64,000 nucleotides of DNA from Ianthella basta (Eukaryota; Porifera; Demospongiae; Verongiida; Ianthellidae). Positions 43,748 to 55,700 of the stretch are shown one piece after another. The stretch is taken from positions 6,665,915 through 6,729,914 of the forward strand of contig OZ025870.1 in assembly GCA_964019415.1 (NCBI GenBank). The letters are read 5' to 3'. The notes under the pieces were generated by a model. That model was not told the DNA's origin. It saw only the letters and a program-made list of their open reading frames with translations, and made no database searches. A program made the position numbers and the translations under genes. Each line of letters starts with the position of its first letter. Position 1 is the first letter of the stretch.

Positions 43748-46700
43748 TGCAAGTTGCAAAATACAAGGGTATTGAAGCCATAAAATAATGTAATGTAATA
43801 TAATATAATATAATATAATATAATGTTTGGGGACTTTGGGCACCCTGTGGCACAGACCATTGGTAAGATGGCAAACTTAAGGGAAATTTAACGATTTTAA
43901 ATATGACAGAATTTTTAATTAGGCCTTTGTTTACGTGCAAGGTGGCGCCAAATTGCAAATATAAAATGCCATAGCCCCATATCATTACTATAGCACATTT
44001 ATACTGATAGTGGGTGCTATAATAATTTAATATAAAAATCCGGCAAATGCTCACAAAACTTTGTAGGCAAGTGCAAGTGGTCGATGAGGCTGTGCACTCA
44101 GCAGGGATTAGTAATTAAAGACTCTGCTGTTCAATTAGAAGGCTGACAATCTAGTGTGACGTCATGGAACGGTGACGTTTTATTGTGACGTCACGCAAAC
44201 GTCACACCCTAGTCGCTCCAAAATATAGCGTTCGTTTCGTGACGTCACCTTTCACACCTCAAAGACCTCCTTGAAGCGGCTGGCAAGAAGAAAGGGCCGT
44301 CGCGCACGCTTCTCTTTGGAACCCATTGCCAGGAACTGTGTGCAAGCGCCAAGGGCGCCTCGGAATTTGGGGGTTACGCGATCATGAGAGAGTTTCCAGA
44401 CGATTCTGAGGGCCTACTGCGCGAAGACAGCGAATCAGTGGGTACTGGGAAGACGCACGGCCTTTGTGGAGGCAGAGCCTTGAGGAAGTGTTCCGAGAAA
44501 CGCTGCCGTAGTGCTAGCAGCGTACTCTTCAACCATTAGTCAAACGTGGGACGTTTCCACCCGGACGCGTATACGGTAAGCAGGAGCGCGCTCGCGCAAG
44601 TTGGCCTGCTGCGAGTCAATGCGCTCTACTGGATGAAGGCTCTTCTGGGTTAACACTGTGCTGTGCTTGCCTAATTCGGTGAAAGAAATAAACTCCCATG
44701 CGGCTCATTGTGTATGTGCCTGTACACTACAGCTTTCCGTAGTGTGTATTGCACCATAGACTTTAGCTATGGTGGCATTTCACATGCATAAATATAGCCA
44801 TATGCATTGACACCACACACTTCCAGTGTGTGTGCACCTTACATTTCTTCACTTACCCACTGGCACACTCACCACTGAAGGTAAGCTTTCTTACAACACC
44901 ACCACTGACTTCCACATTCACATATGGTGAGACAAATGGTAATAGGGTATTTGTACAGAATCCTGCCAAAGGCAAGCTAGCGCGCAAGTGCACAACTGCC
45001 AGCACTGACTGCCACATACAAATACATGTACAGCCAACATTATACAACCACCACATGCTACTATCCCATGGCACCACTTCCATGACCCCACTACCACCAG
45101 CATGCACCACCATCACGGTGCAAGTTACAATCTGAGCATGCAGTATATGTGCAAGTGCTACTAGGAACAAAACCACCAGTGCATGTTGCCAAGGGTAACC
45201 ACCCCGAGTGCAGGTAGAGTGTTTGTGCTATATATACACCACCAGCACCATCACCACCACCACCCACCACCACCACACAGTGCAAGTTGCAATGTGCGCA
45301 TGCAGTATGTGTGCCAGTGCTTCTATGAACAAGGCCACCAGTGCAAGTTGCCGAGAGTAACCACCCCGAGTGCAAGTAGAGTGTTTGCGCTAGTTGAAGG
45401 AAGGAAAAAAACCACCAGCGCAAGTTGCTGAAGGTCAGGGGGACCGGGCACCAGTATCAATTGATATATATATATATATATTATATTTATTCGTAACATG
45501 AAGGCATACAAAAATGTCAATTTGACAACAATAGAGAGCCTTAGCATAGCATAATAACGTTACCCATGGATACCGTGGATATTGTACCTATATTACAATG
45601 CCTTCAGCGCGTTTGGCATAGGGTAATTTGGTAAAAACAGTAGAAATAGCAAGATGGCGGTGACGGTGCTCACGTACTGACTGATTACTTGCCAAAGCAA
45701 GAACACAACAAGCAGCAGTAAGACGTTTCCCTTCGCAATCGAGTGCAAGAAGCAGCTATACCGGTAGCGACTTCCACTGAGGCAGGTGACACTATACAGG
45801 CAGGTATGCTCATGTCCAACGAACTCACAAAGCAGGAGGACGTCGCCAGCAATGCTAAAAGTACAGGTGAATCATGTGTGTATCCTTGTAAGAAGAGCGC
45901 CAGCCGTATAAGATAGAGGAACCTCTGCAGAAGGAACATGCACAGTCCAAGGCACATGCTCGTGCTGAGAAAGCTGGACACTTGCTTACTGATAACTATG
46001 CTGTGCGCCGCACGCAGGGTGAGTAGTGGCATGTGCATAGACGCTGTAGAAGTGCCTATGTCACTCACAGACACTGAGAAGATGGTGAAGTGTATACCGT
46101 TAAAAGACAACGATAAAGTTCGGTTCTATCGTAAAATACGGAAGTGTTTTACCGTATTTCGTGATTGCACAATAACTTATCATAAATTGTATTGTTTTAT
46201 GCTATGCTAAACCTCTTTAATATAGGGGCTGCCTGCGGCAGCCTCTAAAAAGGCAGTAATCATACCTATTTTCAAGAAGGGCAGCAGACTAGATTGTGCA
46301 AACTACAAGGGAATAAGTCTATTGAGCGTTGTCGGTAAGGTGTGTGGGTGGATACTGAATGGGAGGGTGAAAGCAATGACAGAATGATGTTAAAGTGATG
46401 GATGAGCAAGGAGGTTTCAGGGCTGGAAGAGGTTGTAACGATCAAATCTTTGTGGTGAAGCAAATTGTGGAGAAGACAATTGGGAAGAATAAAAAGACTT
46501 ACATGGCATTTGTGGATCTGGAAAAAGCTTACAACAATGTGAGTAAGGAAAAGTTGTGGATAGCGTTGGGCAAGTATGGGATTTAAGGGAAGTTGCTTAG
46601 CCTAAAGGGCTATTCAGGCATTGTTTGTGGGCAGTAAGGCATGTATAAAAGTTGGAGGATTAACATCAGAGGAGTTCGAGATACACAGGGGAGTGAGGCA

Positions 46701-49700
46701 GGGATATACGCTGTCTCCATGGTTTTTTCTATCTGTTTATGGGCAATGTTGTGAGGGAGGCAAGAGAAGGTTTTGTGGGTGAGGTACAACTACCTGCTGG
46801 TGAGGTTGGTGTACTACTGTTTGCAGAAGACATGGTGGTAATGGCAGATTCTAAAGAGGGGCTGCAACACAGTCAGTGACATGCTCAGCAAATGGGAATT
46901 GAAAATAAACTGCAGGAAGACTAAAGTGATGAGGGTAGCAAGGGGCAGTGAAGAGTTTGAGGTGAAAATAGGAGATGAGGTCATTGAGCAGATGGACACA
47001 ATGAAGTACCTGGGAGTGATGGTTAGTAATGATGGAAGTATGGAGAAGCAAATAGAGGCCAAGATAGGGAATGCAACTAAAAGTGATTGGAGGGATAAAT
47101 GATGTCATCTTGAGAAGGAAGGAATTGAGTCGAAGTACCAAGATAAAAGTAGTGAATGCTACAATGATGCCAGTGCTGATGTACGGGTGTGAGACGTGGA
47201 GCCTAACAAAGAAGCAACAATCAAAGGTACAAGCCACACAAATGAATGTGCTAAGGAGGATTGAAGATGTGAATAGATTGGACAGAGTAAGGAATGCAGA
47301 TATTAGGGAGAGGTTGAATGAAGAAGGTGTTTTAGATCTGGTGAAGAGGAGGCAGGAGAGTTAGAAGGGCAGACTAGAAGAAATGAGCATTGAGAAGACA
47401 ACTAAGTGTTTGTTGGAGAGATGGAGGGGAAGAGGCCAAGAGGAAGACCACGCTTAAGATGGATTGACAATTTTAAATAACCTTGTGATAGCTACCTATT
47501 CTTTATCGTAACTCACTGTCTGCACTGTATTAGTGTAAGAGGGATGACCTCCAGCACTAGAAATAAATCCACTTCTGTGATTGATTAATTGATTGATTGA
47601 TTGATTGATTGCTGTTTCTGAATTTGCATGCCACAAATGGTGGCCTTATGCACCTTACAGATATACATAATATTATACCTAGGTTCTTTGTATTTCCAAA
47701 CCCCGCATTCCAAGGAGATGATGCACTACTACAAAGGGATTCTAAGCCAGAGGCATATGTGGTTTCTATGTAAAATACCAATTAATGGGTCAAGGACATG
47801 AGCACAAGAGCCATGTCCCAAGGGAGAGTGTGGGAATGCAGAGGGACGTGGTGAGAATAACATGGTCATTTAGTTTATTATGTCACTTCTGTCTAAGTTC
47901 TTGCGTCTTTTCTAAAGGTACAGTAAAGAGTGTGTTTTGGTGGTCTGTGAACTCCTCCTTCAGATTGCTACCATTCTTCTTTAAATGTTAAGCCTAGACC
48001 ACAGCAGTTCAGGGAGTGTCACAAGACGGTAGACTCCTTTAGACAAAATGCATAGACATAAGAAAATGTTGCTCCCACAGAATTTGTGACCAGAAGTGTG
48101 GGTATTCAGCTAAGGCATGTGCATAACGCTTGTATCTGCCAGAGTTACAGTACCTGTGCTCTGTGTGTCTCATGTACATGGAAAGTTTGGTAGTGTACTG
48201 TGTGTTCTCTCTGCATATGTTATACTATTGCATGTCCTAGCACTGATAGCACATGCATGTATTATTGGTAAAGGTGCATGTCTGTGACGCCTTTACATGT
48301 ACATCCTCATGTGCACAACTGATGTACTCATGGTATTAGAAGGCAAAGAGAGCCAGGAATACGAATACAAGTGGTACCGAGTTGCACAGTTTGCACAACC
48401 CAAGAAGGTTTCAAAACCACTTGCTCCAGCATCCACAATTTTAAAAATTGAAATCCGTGAAAGTGACAAATCTGGGATGCATGAATCCAGTGAACATTTA
48501 AGCACATACGGTATCTTCCCAAGTTGCCGGAATGCATGTGCTCTGTGTGTCTCATGTATATGTAGTGTCCTACGTATGTGCATGAATACTACATTGTGTA
48601 AGTTGTACTCCTTGTTTCTCTTTGTTGGGTGGGGCTAAGTTTCGTGCAAAGTAAGCACGTGCTGTCTTTGTGTGAGGTGTACCAATAATATACATATGTT
48701 CATAATACTATACATATACACTAGTACTAAAGGCACATGCAGTTGCATACTTGTGACACCTTCCATGTGTGCTCACAACCAATGTACTCATGGTGTGCAT
48801 GTCTTCGTACATGAGACACTTCCCTTGTATCTTAATGTAGTGTTCAATAGGAAGCGATCTAGATCATCTGCAAGTTCAGGAGAAATCCCTTGTTGCGTTG
48901 CCGAGAAGAGGACAATGGACGAATACATGAAGATGAAAATGGACCTTGAGGTGCAGGATGTGAAAAGCATGCAAGGCGAACGTAATTGTGAACGAATGAT
49001 TCGTCTACTCTATGCCAATGTCTTAAAACGCCTAACACGACTGCTGCAGCCCCACCTGGATGCAGTGAAAGATGCAGCCGATACGTACATTCAACTAAGT
49101 CTCCATGAAGAGGAAGAATATGTGAAGCCATGTGACATTCAGTTGGCAAACTCAATCGGTGAGCTTCTCAGTCGAATGTCAGTCAAGGCAAAATGGGACC
49201 GTACTACTTTCCTGGAGCAAGCTGTAGATGCAATTCCTGCGAAGGCCCTCGAACGGGAAGTAGCTGAAGCCATCCTTTCACACTACAACTTTCACCTTGC
49301 CATTTATGAGAAAGCAACACTGTTGAAAGATCATCTCACCAAGAAGAAATCTGGAAAAGGAAAAGGGAAACAAGTTGCAGCAACTATTGAACTGGTTCCA
49401 GTTGAAATAACTTCATCAAAGGCTCTTGCTGAGTTCACTTGTGAGGACTGCCATCGTCTCCAAGTTCGTATCCTCAGTGAATCTATTGGCATCCCAGCAG
49501 AGAAGATCATCTGCCTAGATGTTGTCGAGCGCCAGAGCACAACGGTCACCTTCCTTGTTCCCAATGATTTCACCTACATTATAATCCAGAGCATTGCTCA
49601 TCTGGAGACAGTTTGGGTTTTGTTAGAGCTAGACGTCATTGAATTGGCCATCACAGGGTTCACCTTTAAGCCCTCTGTCAGCTGCTTCTTGACACTGCTG

Positions 49701-52700
49701 AAGGGAAGCAAACCCTTCATTGCTGACCTTTTGCAAGTGACAGAGGTGAGGCTATGGAAAGTAGGTAAAATACATGCTATATTATACCAGTGAGAATTTC
49801 CACCTATTATGATAGCCTTGTTTGTGTTTGTGCGAAGGGAGCAGTCTGCATGGTGTATTAAAGGTTTAATTATTTATTTGTTGCAGCCTCGTTAGCTTGA
49901 TTGTAATGCATAATGTGATTGATGTCTTTATTTTGCACAGATTCTCTCATATCAGATGCACTGTTTGGTGGACCCAGGCACCAAGGTATGTAGCAGTGTG
50001 TCCTTGCTGGCAGTTCTTTAATAATTATTATACATGACAACTGCACCACATTTGTACTGTATTTTAATCGGATACCTCTGGCAATGTATACTACATAGTC
50101 CTGTATATTCTTTCCTGCCTCGATCCATTCAATAATGACGTCATTGGTCGGCAGAATAGAACCTTGGGCAAAATGTCAATTCATCTGGTGCTGGTTTTGA
50201 TCCTGCATTCTTGGACTCACATTGATTGATTAATTAATTGCTGTGTTCCCTGTACAGGAACATTTTTCTGGTCGTCCACTTGGTACCAGAAGGATTGCCC
50301 AGCAGTGCAAATCACGCGGTTCGTACCCAAGAATGTGCCTGTATCTGTCCCTACTTACCTTTCAGTTATTTAATCTGAAATGATCTACAGTGACTCTTTC
50401 CATGTGCTGCTATTGAACTATTTCATGTGTGATTTACCTAATCAGACGATGTTGGAGCTGAAGCCAATCTGTTGCATGCAAGCCAAGAATTACTGGATAA
50501 GCAGCCGCTCACTGCACCTGTAAGTTTGGTGTACAAATGGTAGAACTGAAGATAATGTGCTTCTTGATCCTTATTCCTCTTCAGCTGAATGTTCTGCACA
50601 CAATAGTCATCTATTCTATGTGTTCCAAATGTGAAAGAGGAAGAGGAAGGCAAGGACAAGGGAAAGGACATTGCAACTGGCGGCGTTGAGCTGCTGTCCC
50701 GTGTCCAGGAGTTGGAAGATGAATTAAAAGTATCTGAGAATAATAGGTGGGATCTGATTCATGGCAACACAGCCTTGCAGATCAAGTTGAAGGCCAGTCG
50801 AGAGGAGGTAGACCATGTCCGCCAAGAGATGATTAACCTGGAAAACAGACTGCTGACAGTGCAGAGTACACAGGTCAGGAAGATACTGTGTTTGATGCAT
50901 CTGCACAGCCATCTTTAGAGCTGTGTGTGATTCAAACTTTTCTTTACTGTAGGTGGACCAGGCTCCTGGTCCCCGCATCTCTGTCTCCCTAGCAACTCAT
51001 TCACTGCCACCTCCCGCAGAGCCAGCTGTCCAGTCTGCAGTAAATCAATTGGATGCTCAGCCACAACAGGTAGATGATCCCGAATCTGAGATGAGTGCCT
51101 TGCAGAAGAAGCTGATTCAGCAGATTGAGAAATATGACCATGACATGGAGATGATTACTCAGGTATGTCAATTTGCTCCTGGTTCATTTCTTTTTGCACC
51201 CGCAACATTCTCCTCTGTCTTCTACTTCTGTTCTGCATGTTCATTTTATTCTACGCAGAGTTTGAGCACTTCGAACTCTGTTACTGCAACTATGCTGCAA
51301 GCTGCCTCAAAGGGTAGCCAGTCAGTGGTGCAGCACCTGGTGAAACGTTTTGTCAATGTGGAAGACAAGGTAGGGATGGTTGGGAAACTGTATAATTATG
51401 TGTTGGATTGGAATGGTTTGGGTTGAGCAGATATGTGAATGTGAGTGGCTAGTGGAACAATTTAAGGTAGAAACTGCGAATCCGGACTTGATAATCTGTT
51501 TCTTCATCCAAGGTGGGACATACAGTGCTGTAATTTGCCTTTGCTGTGCAGGCTGGTAGGACTCCTCTATTAAGAGCGGCAGAAAGAGGTCATATGGACT
51601 TGGTTAGAAAATTAGCTGGTCAGTATGATGGAGATATCTTCCACAAAATGAAGGTTTGTATGGAAGCATTACTGCTTGGTATGCACACACGTGTGCATAC
51701 ATGCACAGTCACATTCATTATCACACACTCCCAAACTGCTCCAGAACTTCCGGAATGCCCTCCACTTGGCAGCCTACAGAGGCCATCTACCTGTCCTGCA
51801 GTACCTCTGTCCCATGTTTGGAGACAGTATGCTTGACAAGGATGGAAATGGTGAGACTTGTCTGGACATTGCTCGCAGGCTTAGACGAGGTGTCGTTGTA
51901 GAATTCCTCACAGAGCACTACCCTCAGCTAGAGGGAAAGGTGAGTTGGAGGAAGTAATGCATTGACGGTGAGCCGTATCTGCCATATACATACATATATA
52001 CTTACAACTTACAACATTATTAATTTTTCAGAACGATCCTTGCAAAGAGTTTTATTTAGTACGAATGAAGATTTCACAATAATTCTGTTCACCATGGAAG
52101 ACTCACACATCACTGCCCTTTATCTATCACCATTTGTACCCTGGCCCTAGTATGTATTCACATAATTGCTCCGCCTCCGGTGCCTGAGAATGTATTTGTC
52201 CATCAGCCACATAATACCTTCTCAAGATGAAGAGCCATAAGCTCATTTGGTCCTGTTGCGATATTGTTTTTTCCAGTTTATGAAAATGTAAATAGTCAAC
52301 CCTGGAAATTATGTTTAAAATGCCCCATTGCCATGGCAATGTACCAGTGTAGAACTGCAATAAGAGGCGTACTATGGTGTATAACTGCAATAGGAGCTCC
52401 ATAATATGGCTGAGACTTGCCTGGACAACATCACAATAATCAGAATGTGGAAGAATGTAAGATTTGAGATAAAGTATAGTAGAAGAGATTGGGGGAGAAA
52501 CCAGAAACGTCTTCTAAGGAGATTGAGACTACGGAAGGTCTCCCGTAGTCTCAACCTCCTTAGAAGACTTTTCTGGTTTCTCCCCCAATCTCTTCTACTA
52601 TACTTTATCTCAAATCTTACATTCTTCCACATTTTGATTATTGTGATGTTGTTTGGGCTGGATGCACACAAAAGATTCTCACCGGCTGGAAACTCTGCTG

Positions 52701-55700
52701 AACTTTGGCTGCAAGATAGTTCTTCGTAGGTGTCGTGCTTCTTCCTCTGCTATTGCTCTTCGAGACCTTGGCTTGACGGCTGTCTCCTCGAGAAGAAAAC
52801 TTCACATGGCCCAGTGCATGTTCAGGTGCTTATCTTCCCACTCTCTGCCTTATCTATCACAGCTCTTCTCTTCTGCTTCCTCCCATTGCACAACTCGATC
52901 CTCCTCTATACTTGTCAACTTAAACTCCCTCCAGTCAAGACTTCATTTGGTCAGAAAGCCTACAGCTTTGCCGGTGCATCACTTTGGCGGACGCTGCCAG
53001 CACATATACGTAACACCAAAGACTATTATTAATTTACCAGACTATGCCAGGATTTCATTAGCACCACAAATTAACCATTCACTTATTTACATGAACCACT
53101 AACACTGCATGTGTACTCTGCTTGACATCTCTGTTATCTTTATTCATTAAATTTATTTAATTATTATTCTCTTTTCTTCTTCTGTCTTTCTCCTTTGTAA
53201 TTTGTGTTGTTCTTTCTGTGTGCCTTTGTAGTAGCCTCTGGCTATTGGTTCCCCAGACTAATAAAGATTTCCTATCCTATCCTATCCTATAATATGGATG
53301 GTGATAGTGTGTTGAACAAAGCTAACAATCACATTCAAAAGAAGCAGCAGCATAAATGACACTAGTGCAGACTAGAAGCATACACCTAGGTCTACACCTG
53401 AAATTCACTCAATTGCAAGGACGCAGAGAAAGGAGGAGGGTAATACATTGCTTCCTTCGCACTGCACCCAGTGCATGCGCACAAACAACGTAAAGTGGTA
53501 CAAGACCAATTGCAAGCCAGGGAAACCATACCAACTGCTCAACGCGCAGGTGAAGTACAAAACGTATGTGTGCTATGTTGTGAACGTATGCACTCAAACT
53601 CACTTTGCTATGAAAGATTGGGCAAGCAGCACTGTTCCATAAAGAAGATACGTTCGGGCCTAGTGAGCGTGATGAACCTCAAAGCCCAGAACGTCACGAA
53701 AAAATTTGTCATTTCAGTAGCTGCCTAGGATGATGAACAGACTGCTATACTTCTTAAGAGAAGATCGTACCACTTGCAAATTCAGCAAAACACATATCCT
53801 CCTTACAGTCACTGTCTTGGGGAAAGCACCTGCATGGCTTTGGAATAAAAGCCTAGTCAGCGTATATATCATAAGTATGCCACAGTGTGCCATGATATAT
53901 CTATTACTTGTGTCTTTGAATCTACAGTATGTGTTACTCTTAATCATTATTACTATTTTGTTGCGAATTAATGATGATTGAATAGTGATGCTACAATATT
54001 ACTAATAATAAGGATAAGTAAATAGGCGACGACTAAAGCAGAAAATATTAAAAACATGCAGCCAGGTCATCATCAGTGGCGGGGGAATAAGCCCCGCATA
54101 GGGGAAATGCCACTTAGTCAATGTCAGTGATAGGGAGTGATCGCAGCATGGAGGAGCATTCATACTTGGACATGCATGGCTTAATCTTTGAGACAAGTAT
54201 ATTTTCATATTATTATTATTATTATTCAACATGGATTATGTCTCCTAGCTAGAGTAAGCCGCTAATACAGCACAATGATTATGAACATAATGGTAATACT
54301 GTCAAGGTGATAGCTAGTATAATAAATGAAATAGTTCCTTAACATCCATTCATGTCTGTTTAAAATTATCGTGCCATCTCTTTCTTGGTCTTCCTCTTCG
54401 CCCACCAACATCACCCTCATACACCATCTTAACCAGTCTACCACCATCCAATTCCTCTAGCTTCTCCTTTCACCTATTTTTTACCTTTCCTTTATCATTT
54501 CCACCACAGCCAGTTGTCCCAGCGACTCATGAATGCTCTCATTTCTTATCCTATCAAGTCTCGTAACCCCCTCTATACTTTGCAAAGACATCATTCACAC
54601 GCCTGCAACCTACTTACATGCCTATTTTGCACTGTCCACATTTCCCACCCATAGAGAAGAATAAGTATTACCATCTACTGAACACACGCAATTTTGTTTC
54701 ATTCTCTAGTTCCCTCCGCTCCATCCCTTCTCTCCTCATTGCACCAACCACTCTCATCACAGCCCCTATTCGTTGTTCAATATCCTCATCACTTGATCAC
54801 TCAGCACTAATAATTGGCCCAAGATACTATAGAGTGTGCACCTCTTCGATTTTTCTCGCCTTCAATTGTCACACTGTGTCCCTCTACTACTCTGCTCACT
54901 ACTATCACCTTGGTTCCCTTAAGTTCATCTCCCACTCATCCACTTCTGCCTTGAATACATCTCTACCTCTTCATTACTTCTCTTAATCTTTCATCTTTTT
55001 CTATTCTATCAGAGTGACACTGACAGGGACTGTCAGCTGATGTTAAAGAGGTAAGTACTTTGCATTTATACATATTGCTGCTGCATAGAACAGTGTGTTT
55101 AATTAGTCTTTGTAGTACACACACTGTATGTACATACATATACTGTACATTTAGTATGGTTTGTAGAGTACATACAATGTGAGTGCTTATTGCTGCTCTG
55201 CAGGCGTGTCCGTCACATTCATCTCCTCACCTCTGCCTGTGTATAATAATTAATCTTCTTGGCCTTGTGAAATGTACATACCTGTCCTGTTCTCGGTGCT
55301 TGCAGACACCGCAGGTGGCTAAATGTCTCGGACAAGAGTCATTATGGAGCCCTTGTGATCCTTCCATTCCTCCCCATGGATGAGACAGAGGCTAGTGTTC
55401 AAATAGAGGGAGAGGTGATGTTTAGGAGGGACCCAAAGTCCAAACTGATGAAGGCAGTCAGTGGTACAGAGTGGATGTACCGGAGAGGGGCCATGGAGAA
55501 AGGCAGACGGGTGTGTGGGTGTGTGGGCATGTGTGTGTAAGAGTGTGGGTGTGGGTGTGTGGGTGTGTGTGCGCGCACGTGCATGCACAAGGCATCAGGA
55601 AGTGATGAGATAGTTGCAGAATTGGTGAAGAATAGAAGACAGGCAATGGTTGACTGGTTGTGAGAGCTACTCAGAGAAGTATGGAGGAGCAAACAAGTTC

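Larger units (their letters stand above)
43681..45541 (-). repeat. Diverged single-unit relative of the 12-kb array
   Basis: An (AT)n tract, then cagtgcaagttgcaa, a TAATA-rich tract ending in tttggggactttgggcaccc (compare ccggggggttaggcacccc), an aatttttaattaggc block, later a CAC-rich field with several GTGCAAGTTGC motifs, then (AT)n and a cgtaacatgaaggcataca terminal box. The order matches one unit of the region-2 array inside a HINE end. There is no inverted second half, and similarity is much lower than between region-2 units. Confidence 0.65.
40668..46246 (-). mobile_element. 5.6-kb composite Helentron-like insertion in RTE B
   Basis: The left end AACAAGTATTTCGAG with a gggGCTGCCGCccc hairpin and the right end ggggctgcctgcggcagcctct match the family plan. 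The flanks rebuild the RT codons for VDWKKA with only an A-run between (T-T on the other strand), so the host site is T^T with no target duplication. Inside are CA microsatellites, a segment shared with 6930-7570, a fold-back MITE, gene-like GC-rich segments, and a diverged array relative. No replication initiator or helicase is visible. Confidence 0.7.
40284..47611 (+). pseudogene. RTE-type non-LTR retrotransposon B, split by insertion
   Basis: The first part encodes QQRFWAKVNGSRRTKEGVTH, then a GEEVVKRWKEHFEGLYQG segment and EWMVKMFNLVWREGVVPVDW. The second part resumes exactly with KKAVIIPIFKKGSRLDCANY and KGISLLSVVGKVCGWIL. It continues with DEQGGFRAGRGCNDQIF, MAFVDLEKAYNNV, a FAEDM box in place of the FADD catalytic motif, YLGVMVSNDGSMEKQIEAKI, MYGCETWSLTKKQQ and RLDRVRNADIRERL. 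Frameshifts and stops are present. The 3' tail is (TTGA)n at about 47578-47610, typical of RTE ends. Confidence 0.82.
39954..48339. other. 8.4-kb intron filled by nested insertions
   Basis: It contains RTE retrotransposon B (40284-40667 plus 46247-47611), itself split by the composite Helentron-like insertion 40668-46246. 47612-48339 is unassigned; two short phrases (ctctgtgtgtctcatgta; tgatgtactcatggt) recur near 48160-48330, 48540-48560 and 48778-48793. The phase across this intron is preserved (1 to 1). Confidence 0.65.
51940..55012. other. Intron with L2/CR1 and RTE relics
   Basis: It holds the L2/CR1-like 3' end (52424-53290) and a minus-strand RTE relic (54345-54990). 53291-54344 has no recognised gene; a TTATTA run lies at 54211-54226. 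Confidence 0.6.

Noticed and set aside
48672..48840. Upstream ATG extending the large central exon
   Set aside because: The preceding exon ends in phase 1 and needs the acceptor at 48840. The extra 56 codons repeat phrases found in nearby introns.
53409..53981. Several overlapping small frames after the L2 relic
   Set aside because: No motif, no splice context and mutually overlapping; likely chance.
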